Positions 12,101 to 23,631 of a DNA stretch of 64,000 nucleotides are shown here, in pieces. Under the pieces are notes generated by a model. The model was given only the letters and a program-made list of their open reading frames with translations, did not search any database and had not been told where the DNA came from. The translations under genes and the position numbers were made by a program. Numbering within the stretch: position 1 is the stretch's first letter; every line of letters starts with the position of its first letter. The stretch covers positions 13,912,501 through 13,976,500 of the forward strand of contig JAVHKY010000001.1 in the NCBI GenBank assembly GCA_035079385.1, read 5' to 3'. The DNA comes from Aspidiotus rigidus. Its lineage: Eukaryota; Arthropoda; Insecta; Hemiptera; Diaspididae.

Positions 12101-13488
12101 CAAATCACATTAGATTTCAAATCTAGCGTCGGGATTAGAAGGGAAGGATTATGGCGCGACACAAAAAGGTCAAAATTTCTGTACCCGCCCTTAGGATATG
12201 CAAAAATTTGAGAGCGATTTTCGTTTCTTCCAGAACCCAACTATAATTTTGCTTTCTAACTATGAAAAGGAGGAAGAGGATCACTTGAAGCTTTCAGATA
12301 GCTCGGGTAGATTTTTCTTTTTTCGGGCAACAGAACGAGGAGGAACGAGAAAGTCCTCAAACCCTTACTGAAGTCAGGGTCAAGTCGAAAAGAACGTAAG
12401 ATTCTCTGACGAAATTCCAACTATTGAACTGTATGTACGTGTGTATGAGAAGAGGGACTTATTGATATTACGGCCATCTATATACATATATATATATACA
12501 TACGAGAGGAGGGGGGAGGGGACTTGAAGAAATTCCAACTTTCGAGCTACATATACGAGGAAGGGAACTCGAGAAAGAATTAAATTCCTGCCAGCAAATT
12601 GAATTTGCTTTTTGCCGACTAAATTTTCTCTGTGTGAATTTTTTCTTTCCTCCGCATATTTTCCCACAAAAATTCTTTTATACTGACGACTTTACATTAC
12701 TTTCATTAGCATTTTAATACGAGTATAGGTTGTTATCAACTTTCTTAATGTATAAAATTGCTTAGTAAGAACTACTTTGTATTTTAAAATTGCTAGGTAC
12801 TTTGTACTCGTAGTAGTACGGCATGTACCAAATAGCCGCGCGCCCGACGTACTCCTCGACGAAATATTTTTAACCGATTATTCTCGTCCGTGAAACAGGT
12901 TCCTTCCATTTCTCGATTAAGATTGAGGAATAAGATTGTCGACTTATATCATTCCGATATAAATTCAATTATCAAGAGTAAAATGAGTCACAAAAATCTG
13001 TCGATGTTGGTAGTTTTCACAAAAATCATATTTATTTTAGAAGAAAGAATGAAAGATATTCTTCTAGACGTCCTGTTTATACTGAAACTCTGATAATGTA
13101 AGTACTTCGCTAGCTTCGCTTGACATCAATAAAACTTGGAGAAAACGAAGATGACAGAACAGCAAAACTGGTTTACGAAGGGGAATCTCATGTATTTTAA
13201 CATCAATAAAATTTTGTTCGTATCGCGTGCTATGGTAGATATTTATACGAAATCTACGTCCTTCCACGTTGTGGATAGACAGGTTTCTTCGTCGCCTGCA
13301 ACGATGTAATATTTACGGTACCTATGGTAGGTGATAAGAAATTACTGTTCCCTGATAGAAAAACAGGAGGGTTGTGGCCGATCTAATAATTTTGGGGCCC
13401 ATTCACTTTCATTCGTGGACTTCGCTGCGAGAACTACCAGTAAGCTGAGTCGTACCTCCGAAAAGCATTCTAGATCAATTTTATCAAG
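9107..13488. other. Divergent spacer between NUDT18 and SLC18B1 genes
   Basis: This should hold the two divergent promoters, but no core element can be assigned with confidence. It contains the large inverted repeat at 11166-12135. On the minus strand a short frame at 10691-10644 follows an acceptor-like CTATAG and ends EEDLD-stop; it resembles a last exon, but no upstream exon was found. A dinucleotide TA run lies near 12480-12500. Nothing else is recognised. Confidence 0.5.
11166..12135. repeat. ~1 kb inverted repeat with internal minisatellite (foldback element)
   Basis: The left arm (11166 to ~11700) and right arm (~11720 to 12135) are reverse complements at high identity. The outer 120 bp of each arm is unique sequence (GATTTGAAATCTAATGTGA on the left and its complement on the right). 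The inner arms are arrays of a ~26 bp unit with TTGGACTTG and TATTTTCAA; on the right the complement AAGTCCAACAGTTGAAAAT repeats. The centre lies near 11700-11720. Repetitive Lys/Ser/Pro-rich frames here are by-products of the array. The structure matches foldback elements; no transposase is visible. Confidence 0.8.
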
Positions 13489-13657
13489 ATGGACCTAAAC
13501 GCAGGGTGAGTTGAATTTAATAACTTCTCTATAGAGATATACTCGCGTGAAATTTGATTTTTTCGTTTATAAGTTACAGGTACCGGTAATCATTCAATTG
13601 AGTCAACACGAACTCTTATTCACAAACCTTAAAAAATATTTGTTAAAAGTAGCAAAG

Positions 13658-16600
13658 ATGAACAGCGGATATACAAGGAGCCAAATATCAACGTTAGTCG
13701 CATTCGGTACTACTAATTTCTTCAATGCTTGCTGCATTTCGTTGTTGGCGCCATTCTTTCCAAACGAGGTAATCTTTCTGCTTAGGTACCTACTTAGAGG
13801 TTTTTTTTCGGATTCGTTAATGAGAGACGGAATAGTAATTTTGCTATACTTGTACTTCATTGGCAGGCGGAGAAGAAAGGCGCGTCAGCATTCGAATACG
13901 GTATTGTGATGGGTGTTTTTGAGCTGGTTGTATTTCTCGTCAGCCCTTATTATGGCAAAAAAGTGAGTAGCCGAATCATTCCTATCTATGTCCCCATAAC
14001 TCGTTATTTAAACTCTTCAAGTAATATTAGTTAAACTGTTAGACCTGTTCGAAGACTGAGCTAGGACAAGTCGTCCTAGAAGTCGAGGAAGGGGTGGGTG
14101 GGGTGAAGTGTTAGTTTTGTCTTGTCGAAATTCTCAACAAAAAATCTGTTTTATGGAAGGGTATAACTGAAAAAAATCTACCACCAGGCGGAGGCTATTC
14201 AGGAAAATGCACAGGAACGCTCAAACCTGCTCCAGGATCTTGGAAAAATGTCGATTTCTAAATTATACATAATACCTATGAGAAGAGGACTTGAAAAATT
14301 TCCATTGTTGAGCTTCACATCAAAGGGATGGGGACTCATAAAAATTCCAAGATCAGGATGAGGTTTGGAAAAATTTATGCGATGCATAGGTAAATAAAAT
14401 TGAAACTAGCCTCAATAATGAATTTTCGAATTTGTTCAAATGAAATTGGTAATAACTAAATAAGTCACTTTCCACCCACCCCCCCTTTCATGAAACACGT
14501 TCCATACTGCCCTCTATTACTTAATTAGAGAGACTCCGTGAGCTCGAGTATACATCGATCTCAAAAAACAATATACTATCATTATTTTACAGGCTGTCAC
14601 TTGTGAATGATGACATCTCTGTTCCAGATAGGAATTATTGGTCCGAAGAAAATGTTCTACGCTGGTATACTAATACCTGGACTTTGTTCAATTATTTTTG
14701 GGTTTGTTCGCTTCACGAGGCTTACGAATTAATAAAATTAGAGAATCTCGTTTATGTTAATTCATTCTCTAACTTTCGATTTTGCAGACTTCTGAACTGG
14801 GTCGACGGACACCTCTTATTCATTTACTCCGCCCTTGTTATTCGTATTTTTGAAGCATTAGGCAATGCAGCGTTTTTAACAGCCAGTTTCTCCATCTTAG
14901 TCCACGAGTTTTCCGGAAATGTAGCCACTACGTTTGTAAGTCACAGAATAGATAAATAAATCCTCTTTCGAACATAATGCCTAATAATTATTTTACCTAC
15001 TCTATTCCTGTACCAAAAAAAAAAGAGTTACCTAGGTACGTATGGGAGAATTCTACCCTTACTTTTCTCTTCAGAAATTTTGTCAATTTAATTTTTTGGC
15101 ATTATGTGTGAAGAAAGATTCATAATGCATCAGCAGAACAGGAGTATGAGTAAATTCATTAAAAAAAAATTTTTACATTTCATAGGCTTTATTAGAAACG
15201 TGTTTTGGAATGGGTTTAATTGTTGGTCCACTCCTTGGAGGTGTACTTTACGAAGTAAGAGCAACATTTACTGTCTACAAAGTAAACTTTCGTGACTAAC
15301 CTTTTTTCTTTTTTTGTATTAGATAGGCGGATTCCCAACACCGTTTATAGTCCTCGGTACTGTGCTGCTTTTGATCGTATTTATTATTAAATCAACCTTG
15401 TTGTTACCAGACACCTGTTCCATCACCAACAGGCATTCTCGAAGTAAGTTTCTCCTCTCCAAGAATAAACCATCTTCAGCGTAAACTTATCTTAAACTAC
15501 ACATTGCATTATTTTCCAAAAGGTCAATTACTTGAACTTCTAAGAATACAGGGAATCCCCTTATGTTCGGCTACAGTTATGGTTACGTCAATCAGTATGA
15601 GTTTCTTTTCAACGACATTGGAACCTCATATGAGGCAGGTAAGCGAGAACAGTATTGAATACTTGGTTAAACTCTTATCACTTCTTTTCGCGCTAGAGGT
15701 ATTTTCGCTCAATGTAAACAGATGTCGAACCCGGAAAATCAAGTGGTGGTGGTGGGTCCATAAAGAACGTACACCACTACAATCACCACCACTTGATTTT
15801 TTGGATTCGACATCTGTTTACATTGTAGTCTATAGCGAAAAGTGGTATAATTTTGCAAAACTAAGCGCCACTTGAGAGATTGTTAGGTAGGCCTATTCTG
15901 CCCGTCAAAAACCATGATAGACATTTTGGAAGAGAAACTATTCAATATCGCGGCAATTTAGAGATGGCGGATTCAGGTTTTACAAAATCTCTTATATCTC
16001 GGGTCTGGATAAACCAATTTCAATTTCAATTTTTTTTTTTTTTTTTTCAATGAAAGATCTTAATGAGAACTACAACTTTTATTCTTACTAATTTTGCCTA
16101 GTACCTATTCTGAAGGCGCAAATTCATCATTTCTTATATTTCAAGCTGACGCTACTATATATTTGTGGCTCATAACTTTTTTGAAGTTCCACTAATGCAA
16201 TAAATTCCTATTATGAAAGTTTTTTGTGAATACCGGTAATTCAGCTTTCCATCAGTGCTTTTTGTTCCAACATTGAATAACTTGGGGAAAAGTTAAATAG
16301 GATTGAAAAATTTGAATGCACTACAAAAATGGTGCATCAGTGTTTCACAAAAATCTCATAATATCTTAAGTCTGAATAAACTAATTTTGATTTTTTTTTT
16401 TTTTTTTTTTTTTTTTCATATAAAGGATCTTAATAAGAGCTACAACTTTTGTTCTCTACATAATTTTGCCTAATTCCCATCCTGAAGGCGCAAATTCATA
16501 ATTTTCTTACATTTCAAGTCGCCGCGCCGCTACCATATATTGTGGCTCATAACTTTCGCGGAGTGCCTATAATGAAATAAATATCTGTTATACGATTTTT

Positions 16601-18367
16601 TTATGAATAATTCAGCTTTTCATTGGTACTTTTGATTTTAATATCGGGACTCGAAATTGGATTTTTCCATCAGAGACTCAATTGAATGAGACCGGTGGCA
16701 TACATATGATTCAAATTCAGGATAAAAATCAGAATGATTCTCTTCTATCCATCCTGTAAAACTCGATCAAATTGTGCTCATATAACTTTCATAGATTAAT
16801 TTATGTGATCGCGCCCCTCGATTGTATTGTCATCCCTCTAAAACTTCATTGATTGAACCCTCTACTGTCGATCCCAGTTCAATCACCAGTTCTTTTGAGG
16901 CCAGCGTTTCCGAAAAGTTTTCCAATAATTGACAGCACAACACAAATTTTTCGGAAAACTCTCATCATAAAGATTATGGGTTTGTATACCTCTTGATGAT
17001 TCCATACAATTTCACACGCTTTAGCAAATAAGGCTTGGCCCATCACCACTACAATACAAAATTTTCCAGACACGAGGTAAAGGAGATTTTGTAAAACCTG
17101 AATCTCCTATCTTTAAATTGCCGCCATGTTGAATAGCTACTCTTCTGAAATGTCTATCATGGTTTTTGGCGGCCAGAATAGGCCTACCTAACAATCTCCC
17201 AAGTGGCGCTTAGTCTCGCAAAATTATACCATTTTTCGCTATGGCCCGTGGACTATTAAGCGAGAATACGTATCTAGCGCTTTACTTTTCAACGGGTGAA
17301 ATCATTCCATATTACCTATTTATGCAACTTCCGTAACTTGTTGACAGTTCCACATAAAACCTGTTTTCTTGGGTTGTATTTTTGTGATAATGACGGCCTC
17401 GTACGGAGCCTCGGCACCGGTTTGGGGTTGGCTTTGTGATCATTACGTTCGTCCGAAAGCGATATCTGTAACTGGTGGTATCATATTGCTAATTGGTATT
17501 AGTTTTGTTGGGCCAGCTCCATACCTACCACTTCAAGCGTGAGACGATTTCCTAATTTATTTACAATCTCAAACAGAGGATATGTTCGAAGATTGACTTC
17601 TTTAATAAATTTCAAAGAGAGATTTTTCAATAATATTTCACAACTTTTTATTTTTATCTTAAATTTTAAAAAACTTTTCAATACATTCAAATTTTTATTC
17701 TTCAGGACGCTGAACTTTGTTATTTTTGGGCAAATTTTACACGGTCTGGGTGTTGGAGCGAGATTAGCGTCAACGTTCGGCGATATCTTACAAATTGCGA
17801 CGTAAATATATGGAAAATTTTAATTTTCAAACATAGGAATATTTACGATGTGTGAGAAATAAAGTTCTCCCCTATTCTAGATTTGCGGGCATGACAAACG
17901 ATATTGATACTCATGGACTGATATCGGGATTATGGACATCTTCTTTCGCATTGGGAGCATTCCTTGGACCAACTGCCTCTGGATTCCTATTTGATAATCT
18001 CGGCTTTGCTAATGCATCGCTATTCATTGTATTTTTAGTCTCTGTGTTGGTAAGTGGAAATATTTCTTTGACAATAAACTTGCTAAAATAGACTGTATTT
18101 AGAGTGTAACAATTTTAGGTGATTCTCGAAGCCTGGAACTTATCATCTGCGGGCCAAAAAGGTCGTCAAGGATATGATACTTTACCCGAGTCGCACGCTG
18201 AGGACGACTTGTTACAAAGCACCTTTCGAGGAGATAGGCAAACGTTCTTAAAGAAGCTCAGCGAAGGTGCATACCAAAATATCGATACTGCAGGCAATGG
18301 AGGGTCGAATATTATTCATCAGTTTTCTAAGGATTATTCAAGTGACGAAAGAGAAGATGCAAGATGA
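13658..18367 (+). CDS. SLC18B1: SLC18B1-like MFS vesicular transporter (eleven exons, ~479 aa)
   Basis: Exons 13658-13768, 13867-13962, 14628-14701, 14788-14935, 15186-15254, 15323-15443, 15523-15638, 17348-17538, 17706-17801, 17881-18049 and 18119-18367; phases match at every GT-AG join, giving 480 codons with TGA. Twelve hydrophobic segments are expected. Family landmarks include APFFPNEAEKKGAS after helix 1, RIFEALGNAAFLTASFSIL, LETCFGMGLIVGPLLGG, GGFPTPFIVLG and HGLISGLWTSSFALGAFLGP, as I recall from animal SLC18B1 (human 456 aa). SLC18B1 is a proton-coupled vesicular polyamine transporter; the substrate here is inferred. The start is uncertain: ATG 13658 is the conservative choice, since the frame is open upstream and a small exon at 13489-13505 (ATG then a strong GTGAGT donor) could join through a weak acceptor near 13602. 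The C-tail is hydrophilic. AATAAA follows near 18461. Confidence 0.92.
15707..15826. repeat. 120 bp hairpin in SLC18B1 intron 7
   Basis: CAATGTAAACAGATGTCGAA at the left is mirrored by TTCGACATCTGTTTACATTG at the right; inner arms AATCAAGTGGTGGTG and CACCACCACTTGATT continue the stem. The loop is about 35 bp. It abuts the TIR element at 15831, and both flanks carry a version of TTTTCGCT/AGCGAAAA. Probably a small non-autonomous element. Non-coding. Confidence 0.8.
15831..17244. mobile_element. 1.4 kb TIR element in SLC18B1 intron 7
   Basis: Terminal inverted repeats of roughly 160 bp: 15831-15992 (TATAGCGAAAAGTGG, CTAAGCGCCACTTG, GTAGGCCTATTCTG, CAGGTTTTACAAAATCTC) matches the complement of 17080-17244. 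The interior holds two direct copies of a ~240 bp unit (about 16000-16260 and 16355-16620), each with a poly-T run then GGCGCAAATTCAT and TGTGGCTCATAACTTT. No transposase frame is present, so it is non-autonomous. It sits between exons 7 and 8 and has not disturbed the splice sites. Confidence 0.8.
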
Positions 18368-18690
18368 AAGCAAGTTTTTAAATTAGTGCAGCAAAATAGC
18401 AGTATCCAAACGAATTTATTTTAGTTTCTTGTGATTCCCTGATAGTTCCACGCCTTAGTCAATAAATTGTACGAATTTGGAGTAAATAATTTCTTTTTAA
18501 ACTTGTCTATGAATAACGAAGATCATTTTCGAGCTAGTGCTATGCCTAATATCCCACTCCCACCCCCTGTCCCAACAATACGCTAGACTTTAGTTATCGA
18601 CAAATTGCAAACGACGACGAATAAGTCGTATATTTGTAGCACTCACGTAAAGAGATGATAGAATATCAGAGCCGTTGGAGAAGAAAAACT
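18368..18690. other. Convergent 3' spacer
   Basis: 323 bp between the SLC18B1 stop and the ankyrin stop. It contains an AATAAA near 18461 for the plus-strand gene and otherwise AT-rich sequence. No gene. Confidence 0.7.
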
Positions 18691-19899
18691 TCATTTTTTG
18701 AAACGTGCATAAAAAATTGAATCTATAGCATCAGTAGCAGTCAAATCGACCTTATCCTGGTAAACCCTTTCAAACGATGAGACTCGTAACTTTGAAACAC
18801 ATCCAGTCGTCATTTTGACAAACACATTCATCAATAATAGGAAGCTATCAATACCGAAAAAAGTACCGAAAGCCCTGTGCGACCTTGTCAACTCACGTGG
18901 GGATTCTGTAATCCTTTCTAATATTAGACGAGAGTAGGTACGTCCAGCATAAGGGGGGAACTGTTCAACCGAAGGCACACTTCTGCGGGATCTGTTATTT
19001 ATCGCCTCCTGCAAATAGGCAGTGACGTTCTGGTTTGTGGTCGAATCCAACACTGTTTTACCATGTGTATCTGAGGTATGAAGGTCAGCACCATGAGTGA
19101 CAAAATACTGAACTAACTTTAGATTACCCACAAAAGCTGCAAGATGCAAAGGAGTCCATCCTATATTATCGGCCAAGTTAACGTCTGCGTGCTTTTCTTC
19201 AACAAAGTATTTTATGAACTTCATGTGTCCATGCTTGCACGCTGAGTAGATGATAGTACGGCCTAAACTATCAGTACTGTTCACGTCCAGAGACTTATTT
19301 CTCTGATCCAATAAAAATTTTGGCACGTTGAGATAACCATGCTCTGTGCACATATGTAATATGCCTCTTTCTTCGCAGTCTTTCATCGTGACATCGGCTT
19401 TATTGTCGACAAGGTACTCTACTACGTGGAGGTGGTCGTTATTTGCAGCTAAGAAGACCGGTGGTTGTCCCAAAGTGTTCCTCTCATTCACGTTCATGTT
19501 CTTCTTCTCGACAAAATATTCTAAAACATTTAAACGACCTTCCTCGGAGGCAATATGTAATACGGTGTTGAGGTTGAAGACAGGGCTACATTTGATAATT
19601 TTGGCGCCGCACGTGTCAATCAAGTACTCGACAATGTCCAGAGCTCCTTTTCTTACAGCCATGTGGAGCACAGTTTGCTGCCATAGATCTTGCATTTCGA
19701 TCAAGGTCGCGTTTTTCTCTACGAGATATTTCAAAATGTTAAGTTTACCATTTGTGGCGGCAATGTGCGCTGCAGTCATTCCTAAAGCGTTGGTTACCGT
19801 GACTGATATATTTTCCTCTTCAACAAAATGTTTAACGGAATCGGCGTCATTGTTTTGAGCTGCTTGAAATATGTCGTGACACTTGTAGTCTTGGGGCAT
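18691..19899 (-). CDS. Single-exon ankyrin-repeat protein (402 aa)
   Basis: One uninterrupted frame from ATG 19899 to TGA 18691. About nine tandem ankyrin repeats of ~33-36 residues fill residues ~5-310; the best match the consensus closely (TPLHLAAFVGNLKLVQYFV; TVLHMAVRKGALDIVEYLI). The remaining ~90 residues hold a hydrophobic patch (SFLLLMNVFVKM) but no domain I recognise. There is no signal peptide. Ankyrin stacks bind other proteins; no partner can be inferred. It is the only intronless gene of this size here, so a retrocopy or acquisition from an ankyrin-rich endosymbiont is possible, but base composition resembles the neighbours and the surrounding DNA is host-like. Convergent with SLC18B1. 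A splice acceptor just upstream of the ATG was not evident. Confidence 0.85.
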   Translation of the reverse strand: MPQDYKCHDIFQAAQNNDADSVKHFVEEENISVTVTNALGMTAAHIAATNGKLNILKYLVEKNATLIEMQDLWQQTVLHMAVRKGALDIVEYLIDTCGAKIIKCSPVFNLNTVLHIASEEGRLNVLEYFVEKKNMNVNERNTLGQPPVFLAANNDHLHVVEYLVDNKADVTMKDCEERGILHMCTEHGYLNVPKFLLDQRNKSLDVNSTDSLGRTIIYSACKHGHMKFIKYFVEEKHADVNLADNIGWTPLHLAAFVGNLKLVQYFVTHGADLHTSDTHGKTVLDSTTNQNVTAYLQEAINNRSRRSVPSVEQFPPYAGRTYSRLILERITESPRELTRSHRAFGTFFGIDSFLLLMNVFVKMTTGCVSKLRVSSFERVYQDKVDLTATDAIDSIFYARFKK

Positions 19900-21454
19900 G
19901 TTTCTGGATTGAAAGAAAGTTTACAAAACGAAATTTTGATTTAGCACTTGGTACGCTGCAAAACTCAAACTTATCGAGACTATGTTGTTATCGCTGAACT
20001 ATTTCGAATTAATGAGTCGGGTCGCGCTCCCATTCTTTCGCTTTAGATAAGCTGAGGTTTCTTTCAACAATTTATTCGATAGTCCCCCATCATTTTCTGA
20101 AACGCCCATGTCACCGTATTATACGAGTACTGTGAGACCGACGCGAAATTCTTGCCACCGGTTCAATGCCAATAATGAATCACCCAATTTGAATTTGTTT
20201 GTATTATAATTTTCCTAGAAAAGCATAGTCCTAGCCGTATGCTTGGCTTAGTTAACGCTAGTATAGCCTAACATACTCTGGGCTAAGACAGGAGAACTCA
20301 AATTCGGACTCGCAAATTTCTGGAACAGGTCGATGGTTGGAGGATTCTAATTCTACCAACGGAGGGGCGAGGGAGACGAAGCCTAATATTATCCGTATAT
20401 TTTATGCTAAGCCTAGTACAGCTTAGTATACTCATAGTCTAGTATTATAGTATAGCGTACAGGATAGGCGTAAGCTAGGCCTAGTTTAAAGATAGTTTAG
20501 CCGAATGGACTGTATGCTAGGATAGGGGAACTCAAACTCATTCGACTCGCAGATTTCTGGATGAGGTCGAGGGCTCAAGGATTCTAATTCCATCAGGCGC
20601 GGAGGCAAAGCCTAGTATAATCTGATATTGTATGCTAAGCCTAATACAGCCTAGTCTGGTGTAGTATTAGTATAGCCCAGCATACGCCTAGTTTTGAAGC
20701 TAGTATAACCTGATATATCTTATTTTAGGATTGGGAAACTTAAACTTAGCCCAACATTAGTAAAGCGAGGCATCGATCTAGCATACTAGCCCTAGAATAC
20801 TACGTCAGCACGCCATTGTTGTAAAATAATCATGTACCGTAGAATTGGAAAAATGGCGATAATGCATTATTTTATGTAGACTGCACCGGTACAATAGTGG
20901 GGAACGTCCTTTTTTGGCTCTCATCAGACCTTTGCTTTTTTATCCCCATAAACAATTGCCCTTATTTTGCAAATCTTATTGGCAACATATTAATCCGTAC
21001 ATAGGCAGTACTGAAGATTTGCAGTACAATTTTGTAATTATAATTGATTTTAAATGTCAGTCACAATCACACAATTTCCAATAAAGCAAGTGCTGGCAAA
21101 CGCCTGTAAAGCGCTCGCAAAGGAAAAATTTTTTTGCAGGCGCCTGTGGGCAGCAAAAAAGGGGTGGCCACGGTGGTGAGCGAGCGCCCGTGACCTGCCG
21201 GCGGTCGGGCAGTAAAAATCTGTAATCTTGTCCTCATACAAATGTACACTAGCGCTCCTACATGTTTGCTTCTGTAATAATGGGTGCCCATAGGCATTCA
21301 TGCTACAAATTGCTCGTGGGCGCAAAAGTCAAAATGAAATTGATATTTTACTTTTATTTCAAGGGGGTTTAAATTAAAAATAAATGATACCCTCATTTAT
21401 TGCTAACTGGCACTCAGGCATTGATAAAAATTGAGACAATACCCTAAGGCTCAA

Positions 21455-21743
21455 TTCACACAATGCCGGATTGTAGGCCTGGCTAGTTGCCAGCCCAGTT
21501 AAATGTGTGTTGGGCGATCATCCAGCAGCCAGGCTTGTTTTACATAATGCCGGGTAACCAACCCGGTCACTATTTGCACGGTTAAAAGTGTGTTATTTCC
21601 AATTGTCACACTTAAACGCAAAACCAGCAGCCGAGAATTTTGGTGATAGCTGCCGGATGTCTCTGGGCAGTCCGGACATACTTTTAACCATACTGCCGGC
21701 AACCGTGCCACTGTGCCAGGCCTACAATTGGGCGCCGTGTGAA
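21455..21743. mobile_element. Small TIR element
   Basis: TTCACACAATGCCGGATTG with TGTAGGCCTGGC at the left matches the complement of GCCAGGCCTACAATTG and CGCCGTGTGAAA at the right. The arms are ~35 bp and imperfect. The interior contains further short palindromes (GGGTAACCAACCC). Non-coding. Confidence 0.65.
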
Positions 21744-22165
21744 ACAAACAAGATTGAGAGCACGTGACCACGGGCATGTACGTGGGCATGCAACCATGAT
21801 GCACACATGCACTAAGGAACTATAATATATTATAACTTTGTAATATACAAGTAGGTACATGCGCAAGTGATGAGAATAAGACCGTCACAAGGAGGAGCAA
21901 TCTAAGTAGTAATTCTAAGAGAATTTTTAATCAAATTTAAGAATTCTAGCGACAAAAATGAACGAGAACTCATTTTATTTTTTTTGTTTCCACTAAAATA
22001 GTTTTTCTAATTAATCAAAATTGGATGTTTGATATTTAAATTTCTCTCACGGCACTCCTGAAACCTCCTGAAACTGCTCCTCCTTTGATTAAATTTTATC
22101 AACATGGTGACAACCCTCTTCTTATCACTTGCGCATACCTATCTCATAAATTATAATCCTTATGA

Positions 22166-22786
22166 GCACCAATTTGGACTGGGCATATTTTATAGGTGCG
22201 CCAGCGTCGATTCACAAAAATTGATATGCGGAGTATGTTGCAAACTTTGAGGTTGTAAAGTAATATTTGTATAACATGTATGTGGGGATTTTCAAGTTTT
22301 CTTCAAATAACTCAAAACAGAGCAATTCTGGAGAAAGAACATAGAGAACCAAATTGGAAGAGCCAAAAATTTCCTAGAAGATGACTTGATTTTCAATTTA
22401 AATCAGAGTAAGTTTTCATTTTCCATATTTGCATCCGGCCGCTATTGTAGATGCGCTAGTGTTGTGGAGAAAAAGGTGATCACATGAAAATTTACAAGAG
22501 CGTATGTTATTTCAACTAGCTGTATCTCAGTTAAAACTGAAAAAAAAGTACCACTTATAATGACCTTTTTTGACTCTCTTGACCAGTAGAATAGTATAAA
22601 ACTCATAAAAATAAAAATTTCATCAATTATCTGAAACATCACCTTTTTGTCCAGTTTCCACAATAATGGCCGCTATAGTAAATGTAGAGGGCAACTCTTT
22701 TTGGGGCTGGATGCAAATAAGAATTACCTTGAAGAAAATGTGTTGATGCTGGTCAACCTACAATATGCCCAGTCCAAATTGAGCGC
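22166..22786. mobile_element. ~620 bp TIR element with a second internal inverted repeat
   Basis: The left terminus CAATTTGGACTGGGCATATT pairs with AATATGCCCAGTCCAAATTG at the right. An inner pair, TTTGCATCCGGCCGCTAT near 22430 and ATGGCCGCTATAGTA with GGATGCAAAT near 22665-22720, indicates one foldback element inside or evolved within another. No transposase frame. Confidence 0.7.
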
Positions 22787-23631
22787 CTGTGGGCACCCGC
22801 GAGTATGAGTATATACTATATACATACACGCAGGGGCCTGCGGTAGTGCTCAAACATTGCCCGTTTGGTTGGGCGCCTGCAAGATCACATTGCCAACTCG
22901 CCATTAAGAATTAGTTTTGGGGAAATGGCATTATTTTCCAGGAGTAAAGAATACTATTTCTCCAAAACTTCCAAGTTGCGCTTGGCTACCTTTCGCTTAA
23001 TGCGCTTCAATTTTCTGTATTTAGCTTTTCATTTTAGCTATTCGATGACAGCTAATGGATAAGCTAATGTTTACAGTCATCCTTCTGACCTTCCTGAACA
23101 GCTCGCTAACAGCTACCTAATTTTGGTCCAAAATTGCCGGGCTAACGGCTAAAAGCTAAGGCTAACGGATAAGCTTATCACCTCTGTCCACTTGCAATAA
23201 TAGAATGTGGGCTATGAGAAATTTAATATTATGTAAACAAAAAAATTTTTTGCGTGGGCGTTGCAACTTGCAATAAACGTAAAGAAGTGACCGCATCGTT
23301 CTTATCACTTTTTAAATAATTCACAACCAGACAAGGCCATATATTATACGTACGCAGAAATTTTATGTCACATGTGAAAAAGTAGACACATGGTTTCCAT
23401 GTAAAACGTGCTAATTCGAATTAATATGTTTTATCCATTGACGATTCGAGTTACCATTTCAAAGTGGGAGTGACATTCGATTTTCAAGAGGTTGCAGTTG
23501 AATATTTTAGGTTTGTACTTTCGAATATATGAAGCCGTCGTCAGATATCGTACATACTGTAATATTGATCGAAGGCGAATAACTTAAACCTTCTGCAATT
23601 TTCAGAATGATTTAGCCTCCTTGAAGTTACA

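Larger units (their letters stand above)
19900..23605. other. Repeat-rich divergent spacer
   Basis: Between the ankyrin gene and C2CD5. 20260-20770 is low-complexity sequence with many CCTAGTATA/TAAGCCTAG units. 21100-21320 is a GC-richer patch with GGCGCCTG motifs. Two TIR elements lie at 21455-21743 and 22166-22786. 23040-23180 has repeated GCTAACGG/GCTAATGG words. The C2CD5 promoter and any noncoding first exon should lie near the right end; a TTTCAG acceptor at 23600-23605 precedes the C2CD5 start codon. Confidence 0.55.

Noticed and set aside
13489..13505. ATG with strong GTGAGT donor as first SLC18B1 coding exon
   Set aside because: Only a weak acceptor (TTGAG near 13602) restores the frame; ATG 13658 gives a normal length for the family, so this was kept only as an alternative.
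18691..19899. Ankyrin gene as certain endosymbiont transfer
   Set aside because: The flanks are host-like and codon use is not visibly different; ankyrin repeats are common in animals, so transfer remains only a possibility.
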